64,000 bases of DNA, from assembly GCA_003216175.1 (NCBI GenBank), contig QCJG01000004.1:1-64000 (forward strand), read 5' to 3'. The notes below the pieces were generated by a model that was not told the DNA's origin, did not search any database, and saw nothing but the letters and a program-made list of their open reading frames with translations. Positions 38,316 to 47,114 of this stretch are shown piece by piece. Position numbers and translations under genes: made by a program. This DNA is from Prochlorococcus sp. AG-409-A10 (GTDB lineage Bacteria > Cyanobacteriota > Cyanobacteriia > PCC-6307 > Cyanobiaceae). Every line of letters starts with the position of its first letter. The stretch's first letter is position 1.

Positions 38316-39107
38316 TTAAATAATTTGACAAATGTCACTTGTAGCAAAAGCTTTTGTTATGGCTGAAGTTTCTAGAAAACTTTTTGCTTTAAAACCAATT
38401 GGAGAATTCCATGACCTCATGTATGGAACTATATCTTCACCAAAAACATTATGATATTCATCAGAATCTATTAGAAAATCAATATGAGCTTCAAAACCTA
38501 AATTATTTATAATATCAGAACTTTGAGTTACTTCTACTTGACTTTTGATGGGCCTACCAAGAATATGCTTGTATCTTAATATGATAGATTTGTATTGGCT
38601 AATACTATCAAAGTAGAAATTTCTATAAATAGTCGATTTACAAATTCTTCTTGTAAATTCTCTTACTGTGATATCACCATTTCTGAGTTTCCTTTCAATA
38701 TCAATTGGTCGCTCTGATTGCATTAAAGATAAGTTCCCAAAGATGTTTTTATACAATGCATTTATGGCTACAACTAATGCATCATCATCATTAGGAACAA
38801 ATTCATTGATTTGAAGCATATTTATATCGGCATTTTCTTTTTTTATTATTTTGTAGTTATAACTTTCAATCTTATCCCTTCTATAACTGCTCATAACTTT
38901 GTTGTGAGTCAAGTTTTCAAATTGTTTAGGTTTGGTTTTAGATGTAACTGTGAATTTTTCTTTTTCTCCTGGCATCGATGCTCCTCTTATATGTAATCCA
39001 TATGTTGTTATTTTGCTATTAGATATTCTGCTTTTGTTATACTTAACTGGATTTTTATTAATAGTTTCTGCTCCTATTTTGAGCGCTTTAAATGGAATGC
39101 TTGACAT
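38316..39107 (-). CDS. ppeC: phycoerythrin-associated linker polypeptide
   Basis: A 263-residue protein with a PBS_linker_poly domain over about residues 95-240, including VAINALYKNIFGNLSLMQSE, GDITVREFTRRICKSTIYR and SPIDSDEY-like IDFLIDSDEYHNVFGEDIVP. The N-terminal about 90 residues are basic and Ser/Lys rich. With no phycobilisome core genes in the window, the linker may hold PE near a membrane or the Pcb antenna. The order linker-cpeS-cpeT on one strand suggests one transcript. The symbol follows Prochlorococcus usage and is moderately sure. Confidence 0.85.
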   Translation of the reverse strand: MSSIPFKALKIGAETINKNPVKYNKSRISNSKITTYGLHIRGASMPGEKEKFTVTSKTKPKQFENLTHNKVMSSYRRDKIESYNYKIIKKENADINMLQINEFVPNDDDALVVAINALYKNIFGNLSLMQSERPIDIERKLRNGDITVREFTRRICKSTIYRNFYFDSISQYKSIILRYKHILGRPIKSQVEVTQSSDIINNLGFEAHIDFLIDSDEYHNVFGEDIVPYMRSWNSPIGFKAKSFLETSAITKAFATSDICQII

Positions 39108-39212
39108 ATCAATATTTAGTACTAAGTAAGTTTAACAATATAAAGAGAATAAATATAAACTTTTTCTTTTTAGTTATCTATATTATTTAATTTCTTAATA
39201 CTTGTTTCGAAT

Positions 39213-39872
39213 TTATTGGCTTTTTGCCTGAGTTCCTGAGACTCTATTTTTATTAAATCCAGCGATGGTTGCTAGTGCAAACATTCCAAGTAAAGCTCCC
39301 CCAAGCATTAGTCCGGCGCCCTGACTTACGCCTGCTCCAACAGCAACAATAATTGAATCACTTATTAATAAACTGATTATTAGTGCGGGTGTGAAGAGCC
39401 TCCAACGTGTTCCCCCTATTCCTAGTGCATAGCTTAAAAAATCAAAAAGTCCTGTCATTAGTAGTCCAGTCATTAGAAAGAAATTTCCTTCTAGTTGATT
39501 TTGATTAAAGCCCTCAATTCTTTTCATGGCTTTTATTCCAACTAATTTACGAACAGGAGCACGCCCGAAATTTCTAGCTATAAAAAAAGCTAACTGGCAA
39601 AAAATTAGGTCAGATATAAAAATAGTTAGATAGCCTGTTTTGAAACCAAGTAATGATCCAGCTAAAAGTGAATAAACTGAACTAGGCAATGCTGGAAGGA
39701 TTACACTGATTCCTCGAAGTAGAAGAATTCCCATCGGTGCCCAAATGCCCATTTCTTTAACGGCACTTCTTAATGGTTCAATGCCATAGGTTTGAATTAA
39801 GAAAACAAGTAAAATGAAAGCACCTGTGAATAAAGCAATAGTAAGTAACTTTTTTAATTTTTCTTTTTTCAA
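39213..39872 (-). CDS. TVP38/TMEM64 (DedA-like) family membrane protein
   Basis: A 219-residue integral membrane protein with about five or six hydrophobic segments. The family core is the VTT stretch, including LLLRGISVILPALPSSVYSL and FARNFGRAP-like FFIARNFGRAPVRKL, followed by FFLMTGLLMTGLFDFLSYA. Members are thought to move lipids between bilayer leaflets. It lies after the phycoerythrin block on the minus strand and diverges from the UDP-sugar genes. Confidence 0.83.
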   Translation of the reverse strand: MKKEKLKKLLTIALFTGAFILLVFLIQTYGIEPLRSAVKEMGIWAPMGILLLRGISVILPALPSSVYSLLAGSLLGFKTGYLTIFISDLIFCQLAFFIARNFGRAPVRKLVGIKAMKRIEGFNQNQLEGNFFLMTGLLMTGLFDFLSYALGIGGTRWRLFTPALIISLLISDSIIVAVGAGVSQGAGLMLGGALLGMFALATIAGFNKNRVSGTQAKSQ

Positions 39873-40041
39873 ATTGAACTCCTTGAGATAGAGGATAAGG
39901 TCTTAAAAGATTTCTAATTTAATTATCCTATTTAAAAGGTGTTTGATTTAGTTAATCCATAAAGATTTACGTGACGTTCAATTAATCAATTTAATGATTT
40001 TTTGCAAGATACTAAAATAAAAATTTAAAGCGCAAAATGTG

Positions 40042-40992
40042 ATGCCCACATCTCCTGTGAAAAACTTGGTTACTGGAGGAGCTGGCTTTGTGGGTTCTCA
40101 TTTGGTTGATCGCTTAATGAAATCTGGAGAAAAAGTTATATGTTTGGATAATTTTTTTACTGGGAGTAAAGAAAATATTGAACATTGGATTGGACATCCA
40201 TCTTTTGAGCTCATACATCATGACGTTACCGAGCCAATCAAGCTTGATGTTGATAGGATTTGGCATTTAGCTTGTCCAGCTTCTCCAATTCATTATCAAT
40301 TTAACCCCATTAAAACTGCTAAAACGAGTTTTCTTGGGACTTACAATATGCTTGGATTAGCAAGGAGAGTTGGAGCACGAATATTATTCGCAAGTACTAG
40401 TGAAGTTTATGGAAATCCCGAAATACATCCTCAGCCTGAAAAATATAACGGCAATGTAAACCCTATAGGAATTCGAAGTTGCTACGATGAGGGTAAACGT
40501 GTTGCCGAATCATTGTGTTATGACTATATGAGAATGCATAGTGTAGAGATAAGAATTGCCAGAATATTTAATACCTATGGTCCTAGAATGTTATTAAATG
40601 ATGGAAGACTTATTAGCAATTTATTAGTTCAGTCAATACATGGAAAGGACTTAACTATTTATGGTAATGGTGATCAAACCAGAAGCTTTTGCTTCGTTGA
40701 TGATTTGATAGATGGTTTAACTTTATTCATGAGTTCTTCAAGTATAGGACCTATGAATTTAGGTAATCCTGAAGAATTATCTATTATTCAAATAGCTAAC
40801 TTAATTAGAAATGCATCAATTGAAAAAGTAAGTCTAAGATTTTTAAAAGGACTAGAGGATGATCCTTTGAGAAGAAAACCTTCAATTTATCTTGCACAAA
40901 AAGAATTAAATTGGGAGCCCAAAATAATGTTTAAAGAAGGATTATCAATTACAAGAGAGTATTTTGAAAAGAAATTAACCTTTAAAAACTAA
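40042..40992 (+). CDS. UDP-glucuronate decarboxylase (UDP-xylose synthase) type SDR
   Basis: A 316-residue extended SDR. NAD motif TGGAGFVGSHLVDRL begins near residue 11, then VICLDNFFTG and LACPASPIHYQ. The catalytic region SCYDEGKRVAESL (Tyr-x3-Lys) and RIFNTYGPRM are diagnostic of UDP-glucuronate decarboxylases, which make UDP-xylose via a 4-keto intermediate. GTG at 40039 directly precedes the ATG used here. A 4-epimerase of UDP-glucuronate type follows, so the two share a substrate. Confidence 0.87.
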   Translation: MPTSPVKNLVTGGAGFVGSHLVDRLMKSGEKVICLDNFFTGSKENIEHWIGHPSFELIHHDVTEPIKLDVDRIWHLACPASPIHYQFNPIKTAKTSFLGTYNMLGLARRVGARILFASTSEVYGNPEIHPQPEKYNGNVNPIGIRSCYDEGKRVAESLCYDYMRMHSVEIRIARIFNTYGPRMLLNDGRLISNLLVQSIHGKDLTIYGNGDQTRSFCFVDDLIDGLTLFMSSSSIGPMNLGNPEELSIIQIANLIRNASIEKVSLRFLKGLEDDPLRRKPSIYLAQKELNWEPKIMFKEGLSITREYFEKKLTFKN

Positions 40993-41086
40993 ATAAGTAA
41001 TTACCTATTGTTAATTTAAAAAGTTAATGAATATGATGCTATGATGATAATGAAATTGTTTGTTTTTTGTAAATAAAAATAAATTC

Positions 41087-42133
41087 ATGAATTCAAAGGC
41101 AAGTAATGAGACAATTCTTGTAACAGGTGCCGCGGGTTTTATTGGTTCGGCTTTAGTAAAAGCTCTTCTTACTTTGGATTTTAAAGTTATAGGTATTGAT
41201 AACTTAAATGATTATTATTCTGTTCCCTTAAAGAGATCTAGATTAACTGAAATTGAGAAAGTTTCCACAAAACATGGAGAATGGTTTTTTTATGAGATTC
41301 CTATAGAAGATAATAAAGTATTGCAAGACATAATTAATAGATACAATCCACAAGTTTTTGTTCATCTTGCTGCGCAAGCGGGTGTTCGGTACTCAATCAG
41401 CAATCCTTCTGCATATATACAAAGTAATTTGGTGGGTTTTGCAAATGTGCTTGAAGGATGCAGGCAGAATAAGATTTCTCATTTGATTTATGCATCTAGC
41501 AGTTCTGTTTATGGTGGCAATAAAAATCTTCCTTTCTATGAAGAACAAGCAGTAAATCATCCAGTTAGTTTGTATGCGGCGACCAAGAAATCTAATGAAT
41601 TAATGGCCCATACTTATAGCCATTTATATGACTTGCCAACAACTGGGCTTCGGTTCTTTACCGTTTATGGCCCATGGGGAAGACCCGATATGGCTCCAAT
41701 GATTTTTGCGAGATCAATTTTAAATAATGAGCCAATCGAAGTATTTAATCACGGTAAAATGCAGAGGGATTTTACTTATATCGATGATGTAGTAGAGGGG
41801 ATAATTCGTTGTTGCTTTAAGAAAGCTAGTATTGATGATGACTTTAATCCTCTTATTCCCAACCCTTCAACATCATCAGCACCTTATAGGATTTTCAATA
41901 TAGGTAATGCGCATCCAACTCAACTCACATATTTTATAGAGTTATTAGAGAAGAATTTAGGGAAGAAAGCTATAAAAAGTTTTCAACCTATGCAGCCAGG
42001 AGATGTAGTTTCAACTGCTGCAAGGATGGATTTGCTTAATTCATGGGTGGAATATAAACCCACAACATCCATAGAGAATGGTATTAAATTTTTTTCTGAA
42101 TGGTACTTAGATTATTTTAAAAATACTTATTGA
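41087..42133 (+). CDS. UDP-glucuronate 4-epimerase type SDR
   Basis: A 348-residue extended SDR with VTGAAGFIGSALVKALL, HLAAQAGVRYSISNP and SLYAATKKSNELMAHTY (Tyr-x3-Lys). The GLRFFTVYGPWGRPDMA stretch is typical of UDP-glucuronate 4-epimerases, which interconvert UDP-glucuronate and UDP-galacturonate. The ATG at 41087 starts just before the Rossmann motif; the frame is open to a TTG at 41060 that adds nine unlikely residues. It follows the decarboxylase gene by 94 bases. Confidence 0.88.
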   Translation: MNSKASNETILVTGAAGFIGSALVKALLTLDFKVIGIDNLNDYYSVPLKRSRLTEIEKVSTKHGEWFFYEIPIEDNKVLQDIINRYNPQVFVHLAAQAGVRYSISNPSAYIQSNLVGFANVLEGCRQNKISHLIYASSSSVYGGNKNLPFYEEQAVNHPVSLYAATKKSNELMAHTYSHLYDLPTTGLRFFTVYGPWGRPDMAPMIFARSILNNEPIEVFNHGKMQRDFTYIDDVVEGIIRCCFKKASIDDDFNPLIPNPSTSSAPYRIFNIGNAHPTQLTYFIELLEKNLGKKAIKSFQPMQPGDVVSTAARMDLLNSWVEYKPTTSIENGIKFFSEWYLDYFKNTY

Positions 42134-42167
42134 ATAATGGTGTTACTTTTTTCTGATTATTAAAAAC

Positions 42168-42398
42168 TTAGGCGAGTCCTAATAATTTAATTCTGAAGAG
42201 AGCAACATTTTTTGATTGGATTGGATTTGAAATTAGAAAAGGGTGATTTTTAATCATCTCAAAAGCTATTTCAATCTTTTCATCTATTTGTATATCGTTA
42301 TTATTTCCTAGATCACAATCCTTCCATGCTGTGTCAAATGCCATTGCAAAACTATCAGCATTATTATATAAATTCTCACTAGAAGCATCTAAATTCAT
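42168..42398 (-). CDS. small hypothetical protein
   Basis: A 76-residue acidic soluble protein (MNLDASSENLYNNADSFAMA at the start). I do not recognise the family. The ATG start, the separate position convergent with the epimerase gene (34 bases away) and the non-repetitive composition make it plausible. The stretch EKIEIAFEMIKNHPFLIS suggests helices. Confidence 0.55.
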   Translation of the reverse strand: MNLDASSENLYNNADSFAMAFDTAWKDCDLGNNNDIQIDEKIEIAFEMIKNHPFLISNPIQSKNVALFRIKLLGLA

Positions 42399-42797
42399 AA
42401 GAATAGAATCAAATGTTAAGTCATTTTAACTCCTTAATGGGATATTAAAAACGACTAGGTCTTTTTAATATAGTTAATCAATATTTATTTTTGTCGATAA
42501 AGCGAATAGCAGGATGACTTCTGGTTCATAAGCTAACTAATTCATTTGGAGATAAATGATATGAAAACCAACATGAGTTAAGATTATTGTTTAAAATATA
42601 TTTGAATATAATCTATTGATTTTGCCAGATATTAACGATTTTTTAGTCTTACTTATTATCGTCTTCATTTTAATTGTGAACTTCTTTCGAAGAAATCGCA
42701 ATTAGAATTGTTTAATCTTTTGAATGGTTTAGAAAATTAATTGCTTAATCTTTAAAATTATCAACTATAGAAAATTAACTTGTAGTGCTTTGGAAAA
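42399..42797. other. intergenic stretch with one possible tiny membrane peptide
   Basis: About 400 bases without an ordinary gene. It holds one hydrophobic 27-codon frame (42622-42705, listed separately). No tRNA, clear terminator or known riboswitch motif is seen in the rest. Confidence 0.5.
42622..42705 (+). CDS. candidate single-span small membrane peptide
   Basis: A 27-codon frame, MPDINDFLVLLIIVFILIVN then FFRRNRN, starting at TTG (another in-frame TTG lies two codons upstream). One hydrophobic helix followed by a basic end is the usual layout of tiny photosystem or cytochrome subunits, but it does not match any I know. There is no clear ribosome site. It may be chance. Confidence 0.28.
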   Translation: MPDINDFLVLLIIVFILIVNFFRRNRN

Positions 42798-42965
42798 CTA
42801 GGAATCTCTAAGAGTTGTCCCAAGTCTCAAAGCTAAAACCCCTGCAATCATAACCATTAAAAATGTTATGCCAGCAAGATCAGGTGAATTTATACCTAGA
42901 CCTGAGGAGAAATCTACTTTGGAGAGATCAAATGTACTTTGAACTCCTAGTAAAAGGTTCATCAT
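42798..42965 (-). CDS. small membrane protein, PsaM-like C-terminus
   Basis: A 55-residue protein: MMNLLLGVQSTFDLSKVDFS, then a polar stretch, then one hydrophobic helix (about residues 30-48) ending AGVLALRLGTTLRDS. The last 15 residues resemble photosystem I subunit XII (PsaM, typically ending VLALKLGTELYK), but the N-terminal half is longer than PsaM. Two adjacent ATGs start the frame. It could be a PsaM variant or another picocyanobacterial thylakoid peptide; no symbol is given. Confidence 0.5.
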   Translation of the reverse strand: MMNLLLGVQSTFDLSKVDFSSGLGINSPDLAGITFLMVMIAGVLALRLGTTLRDS

Positions 42966-43167
42966 CTCTTTACTACTGATTTCTTTTATGCTAACTCAAG
43001 ATTGAAATGATCTTTAATTTTTGAGCTTCTAGTATCAACTCTTATGCAGTTTTGTAATAATTATGATTGGTCTACTTACTAACTTACGACTTAAATGCCT
43101 TTCAGTTTCAAAGAATAGGCGTTTCACTAAAAAGATTGAAAGTATTACTAAAACTTTTATAGGCATT
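42966..43167. other. intergenic stretch between small membrane protein and tRNA-Phe
   Basis: AT-rich sequence with no recognised gene. A 50-codon frame on the plus strand (43063-43215) runs through the following terminator and up to the tRNA and is judged spurious. Confidence 0.5.
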
Positions 43168-43195
43168 AAAAAGCACCTGGTTGGAGGTGCTTTTT
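43168..43195 (-). terminator. rho-independent terminator after tRNA-Phe
   Basis: AAAAAGCACCT pairs with AGGTGCTTTTT around the loop GGTTGG. Transcription of tRNA-Phe on the minus strand meets it 25 bases after the tRNA end, followed by a T run. It is symmetric and could also act on the plus strand. Confidence 0.85.
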
Positions 43196-43219
43196 ATACA
43201 AATGCTCCTATTTGAATGG

Positions 43220-43292
43220 TGCCAGGACCCAGATTTGAACTGGGGACACGGCGATTTTCAGTCGCCTGCTCTACCAACTGAGCTATCCCGGC
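43220..43292 (-). tRNA. tRNA-Phe (GAA)
   Basis: On the minus strand a 73-base cloverleaf: acceptor GCCGGGA pairing with CCTGGCA apart from its inner pairs, D arm GCTCAGTTGGTAGAGC, anticodon stem GGCGA/TCGCC around CTGAAAA, and T arm CCCAG/CTGGG with TTCAAAT. The anticodon is GAA. Confidence 0.94.
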
Positions 43293-43436
43293 TTTACCCT
43301 CTAATAATCTACCAATTCGTAAGTACCTTATTGAAAAATAAATTGAAATCTCCTTAATTTTCTTTTGTTCAATTGAAAAGTCAACTTGAAAACCAAGAGA
43401 AAACTACCGATCTCTTGATACTTTTGGAAGTATGTT

Positions 43437-43706
43437 TCATGTCGCTGGAATAGCTTTAATCATCCTCACCAATGTTTTATGTGCATCTGAACAGTCTTGA
43501 AGAAGATGATCAAATTTGATTTCTAATATCTGTTCATCAATTTTAAGCTGAATAGATTCTGGAGATAGGCCTATCATTTTTGCTGATTTAAAAGTTTTAA
43601 TTTTTCCATAATATTTCGCATATGCATTGACTGCTTCCTCGTGGTCTTTGTTCATGTGATTACATATTCTTGTACTTGACTTTTGTGTGATTGGTTCGGA
43701 ATTCAT
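43437..43706 (-). CDS. DUF2470 domain protein
   Basis: An 89-residue protein, essentially a single DUF2470 domain: ICNHMNKDHEEAVNAYAKYY is the family's His-rich motif, and MIGLSPESIQLKIDEQILEI follows. The domain occurs at the C-terminus of HugZ/heme-degrading proteins and of chloroplast tetrapyrrole regulators (GluTRBP). As a lone domain it may bind heme or regulate tetrapyrrole flow, which is inference. Confidence 0.75.
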   Translation of the reverse strand: MNSEPITQKSSTRICNHMNKDHEEAVNAYAKYYGKIKTFKSAKMIGLSPESIQLKIDEQILEIKFDHLLQDCSDAHKTLVRMIKAIPAT

Positions 43707-43800
43707 AAAATATTCTTGAATATGACTTTAGAATTAATTAATAAGATAGTTATATTCTAAGCAATTGATATTAAAAATTTTATAAAGAATTTAATGCTTT

Positions 43801-45036
43801 TCATGCTATTCCTTGCAAAGCAATACTCGCTACTCCTGCTGCGGGAGGTGTGTTGCAAATTTTTATTGGTATACCGAGTTCTCTTTCTCTTATCTTTTTC
43901 CAAGTAATATTTTTTGCACCTCCTCCAATAGTAATTATTTGCTTAGGTAAATCAGCTCCTAACTCATGAAGTTTTTGCCATCCGCTTGCCTCTATTTTCG
44001 CCAACCCTTCAAATAATCCATGAAGATAAAGAGAATCACTTACTGGTCTTGGCTCGAGCTTAGGCCGTAAATTGGGGTCGTCTATTGGAAATCTTTCTCC
44101 TTTATTTGATAGTGGAAGAAGATTTAGTCCTGTTGATTTGTAAGGGTTTATTTGTTTACTTAACTCTTCAATATATTCAAGATTAAAGAAATCAAGTAGT
44201 ATTGCTGCTCCTGCATTAGATGCCCCACCAGATAGCCAATTGCCTAATAGTCTATGATTAGAGATTCCTTTACCTAAAAGGGTTTTGTTAACAAATTTCT
44301 TAATCACTATTGTGCTTCCAAGGATTGTTACCCCATCATCTTTATTAGGAAAAGTTGCTAAAACCCCAGCATTAGAATCTGTAGTCCCTGCGATTACCTT
44401 AAGGTTTTTGGGTAAATTTAATTCGTTTGCTTTCTCAGAACATATATTTCCCATGATCTGACCTGAAGGAATTATTTTAGGGAGACATTTTAACCATTTT
44501 AAATTTTTAAAATTTTCTGGCCATGAACTATTTGATATTTCCCAACCCATCCTAATATTATTGCCTTCTTCACCATAATCCCAATTATTGATAAGCCATC
44601 CACTAATCCAATCCGCTTGGTGTCTTAAGATTATTTCATTACCGTATAAGGCTAAAAGTCTGAGTGCTCTTCCAATGCTTCCACTTATACTTGAGCCGGC
44701 ACATTCTTTTGTAAATAGCTTTTTAATCTCGTAGGAATATTCTGAACATGCTAAGAAATAAGGTAAAGCTTTCCCGATAGGATCACCATTTTTTTTGCAT
44801 GCTAAAAGTGTTCCAGATGTTCCTGCTACTGAGCAAGAAATCAACTTTTCTTTTAAACTATTTGGAATTTCTTGTATTAGAGTCTTGAGGCTATTTATCC
44901 AGTCTTCTGATATTTCAAGACCTTTAGAGTATGTTTTTGAGGATGTGAATAGTATTTTTTTTTTTGGATTAATAATCGCAATTCTTACACCAGATGTACC
45001 AAGATCTATCCCAAGTCCAAGAGAGTTATTTAACAT
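43801..45036 (-). CDS. FGGY family carbohydrate kinase
   Basis: A 411-residue sugar kinase. The N-terminal ATPase motif GIDLGTSGVRIAIINPKKK, the central VAGTTDSNAGVLATF, ILGSTIVIKKF, and GGGAKNITWKKIRERELGIP near the end match the FGGY/ASKHA fold. It is shorter than xylulokinase (about 500). Cyanobacterial and plant proteins of this size have been described as D-ribulose kinases, which is my best guess. It ends 94 bases from the DUF2470 gene and follows metK on the same strand by 18 bases. Confidence 0.82.
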   Translation of the reverse strand: MLNNSLGLGIDLGTSGVRIAIINPKKKILFTSSKTYSKGLEISEDWINSLKTLIQEIPNSLKEKLISCSVAGTSGTLLACKKNGDPIGKALPYFLACSEYSYEIKKLFTKECAGSSISGSIGRALRLLALYGNEIILRHQADWISGWLINNWDYGEEGNNIRMGWEISNSSWPENFKNLKWLKCLPKIIPSGQIMGNICSEKANELNLPKNLKVIAGTTDSNAGVLATFPNKDDGVTILGSTIVIKKFVNKTLLGKGISNHRLLGNWLSGGASNAGAAILLDFFNLEYIEELSKQINPYKSTGLNLLPLSNKGERFPIDDPNLRPKLEPRPVSDSLYLHGLFEGLAKIEASGWQKLHELGADLPKQIITIGGGAKNITWKKIRERELGIPIKICNTPPAAGVASIALQGIA

Positions 45037-45054
45037 TTTTTTGTTGAAATCTTT

Positions 45055-46284
45055 TTATATTAGTAAAGTTAGTTCTTTTGCTTTTTGAGATACATCTTCC
45101 CATGGAAGCGCAATATCAGTTCTTCCAAAGTGACCATATGCAGCGGTATCTCTATAGAAACGTCCCCCTCTAATAGTTGGAAGGTTTTGAAGATCGAATG
45201 CTTTGATAATTGCGCTTGGCCTTAGATCGAATTGATCTTGTACAAGTTGTGTTAATTCAGAGTCTGAAACCTTTCCGGTCCCAAATGAATCCACAAGTAT
45301 CGATATAGGTTTTGCGACTCCGATTGCGTAACTTAATTGAACTTCAACTTTTTTTGCAAGATTTGCTGCAACTAAAGCCTTCGCAACAAATCTTGCTGCA
45401 TAAGCTGCAGATCTATCAACCTTAGTAGGGTCTTTCCCTGAGAAAGCGCCTCCTCCATGTCGAGCATATCCACCATAGGTGTCAACAATTATTTTTCTTC
45501 CAGTTAGACCTGCATCGCCTTGAGGACCTCCAATAACAAATTTCCCAGTAGGATTAACAAGGAAGCGAGTTGATTCTTTAGCCGGTTTTAGAGGTAAGTC
45601 TTCAGTGGCGGGTTCAACAACAAATTTCCATAGGTCTTTAGCAATTCTTTTCTGGATCTCCTCTTCAAGCGTTATTCCAGCAACCTCTGATTTGTGCTGA
45701 GTAGAAATAAGTATTGTGTCTATGGAGCATGGGACTCCGTTTTCGTAGGTGACACTGACTTGGGTTTTGCCATCAGGTAAAAGATAATCGATTAATTGTT
45801 GATGCCTAACTAATGCAAGCCTTCTCGCCAATCGATGGGCGAGACTTATTGGCAATGGCATAAGTTCAGGAGTCTCATCACAAGCAAATCCAAACATGAT
45901 GCCCTGATCACCAGCCCCTACTTGATCTAGCGGATCTGTTGAATGGTCTTCAGCTTCATTTACACCTTGAGCTATATCTGACGACTGTTGGTCAAGTGCG
46001 ACTAAAACTGCGCAACTATTAGCATCAAATCCCCCATCACTAGCACTTCTATAGCCAATGCTGGTGATGACTTCTCTTACAAGCTTGTTAAAATCCACCT
46101 CTGCTTTGGAAGTTATTTCTCCAGTTATTAAACATAAGCCAGTATTGACAACTGCTTCACATGCGACTCTGCTGGTTGGATCTGCACTTAAGCATGCATC
46201 TAACACTGCGTCACTTACTTGATCACAGATTTTGTCTGGATGACCTTCAGTGACAGATTCAGATGTGAAAACGTATCTACTCAT
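45055..46284 (-). CDS. metK: S-adenosylmethionine synthetase
   Basis: Makes SAM from methionine and ATP. The 409-residue protein has the hallmarks [17 protein letters not shown] (ATP site), [12 protein letters not shown], and [37 protein letters not shown] is also diagnostic. It starts with ATG and lies 23 bases downstream of the HAD hydrolase gene. SAM use links functionally to the MTA phosphorylase elsewhere in the window. Confidence 0.98.
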   Translation of the reverse strand: MSRYVFTSESVTEGHPDKICDQVSDAVLDACLSADPTSRVACEAVVNTGLCLITGEITSKAEVDFNKLVREVITSIGYRSASDGGFDANSCAVLVALDQQSSDIAQGVNEAEDHSTDPLDQVGAGDQGIMFGFACDETPELMPLPISLAHRLARRLALVRHQQLIDYLLPDGKTQVSVTYENGVPCSIDTILISTQHKSEVAGITLEEEIQKRIAKDLWKFVVEPATEDLPLKPAKESTRFLVNPTGKFVIGGPQGDAGLTGRKIIVDTYGGYARHGGGAFSGKDPTKVDRSAAYAARFVAKALVAANLAKKVEVQLSYAIGVAKPISILVDSFGTGKVSDSELTQLVQDQFDLRPSAIIKAFDLQNLPTIRGGRFYRDTAAYGHFGRTDIALPWEDVSQKAKELTLLI

Positions 46285-46307
46285 TTAAAATATTAATATT
46301 CAATATT

Positions 46308-47096
46308 TTAGTTGCTTGAATGAATTTTTAATTCATTTAATTTTTCTATAAGAAATCTTTTTTCAGTCAAGGCTGGAGGGTTTTTCCATCCACCATTAAA
46401 GCCTACTACTATAGGTATACAAGCTTCTTTAGCCATTCTCAAATCAGTATCTGCATCTGAAATAAGAGCGCAATCTGAAGGAATAAAGTTCATTTTTTTG
46501 CAAAGTTCTATAACTGCTTTGGGATTAGGTTTTGACGGTTTATTCTCAGCACTCCAAACATAATCAAATATACCTTCTAATTTATTTCTGCAAATAAATT
46601 CTTCAATCCCTCCTTGTGTATCATTTGTCATTAATGCAATAGATACTCCTTTTTTTTTTAAAGAAACCAATAGATCCAAAGCTCCTGAAATTAGAGTTCT
46701 CTGCTTCTGCTTATTACCTTTTTGATTAGAAAGGTAAATATCTACTTCATTGAAGATTTCCTTACCTATTGAAAGTGATTGAAACCAATCGAAACCAAAT
46801 AAAGTAAATATTGTCGCAGTAGATATTATATTTTGCTCTCTAGAAGCTATTGCTAAACTTGCATTAGCTGAAAGACAATTTTTTTTTAATCCATAAACAG
46901 AAATAAGGAACTTTTTCAATAACCATATTTTAATTTTGTTTAGTTTTAATTTTTTAAATTTATCTTCAAAAAAGTCTATTCTGGTTTTCGCCAGTTCTAA
47001 TAAGCATTCTTCACTATTTGATAAGGTCCCATCCTTATCAAATATGATTGCCTTAACAAAACCAACAGAGCTATTTCTTATTAACAGTTCTGCCAT
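46308..47096 (-). CDS. HAD family hydrolase, phosphoglycolate phosphatase-like
   Basis: A 262-residue haloacid dehalogenase-type phosphatase. Motif I is IIFDKDGTLSNSEE (nucleophile and acid/base Asp), motif II ALMTNDTQGG, the lysine in ENKPSKPNPKAVIE, and motif IV ALISDADTDLRMAKEA. A helical cap lies between I and II (about 30-130). The substrate is unknown; the layout resembles Gph but the cap is divergent. It lies between rpsA and metK on the minus strand. Confidence 0.83.
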   Translation of the reverse strand: MAELLIRNSSVGFVKAIIFDKDGTLSNSEECLLELAKTRIDFFEDKFKKLKLNKIKIWLLKKFLISVYGLKKNCLSANASLAIASREQNIISTATIFTLFGFDWFQSLSIGKEIFNEVDIYLSNQKGNKQKQRTLISGALDLLVSLKKKGVSIALMTNDTQGGIEEFICRNKLEGIFDYVWSAENKPSKPNPKAVIELCKKMNFIPSDCALISDADTDLRMAKEACIPIVVGFNGGWKNPPALTEKRFLIEKLNELKIHSSN

Positions 47097-47114
47097 TTCA
47101 AAAAATGTAAATAA

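Noticed and set aside
43063-43215. A 50-codon basic frame on the plus strand
   Set aside because: It runs through the terminator of tRNA-Phe and stops just before the tRNA; its composition is that of random AT-rich sequence.
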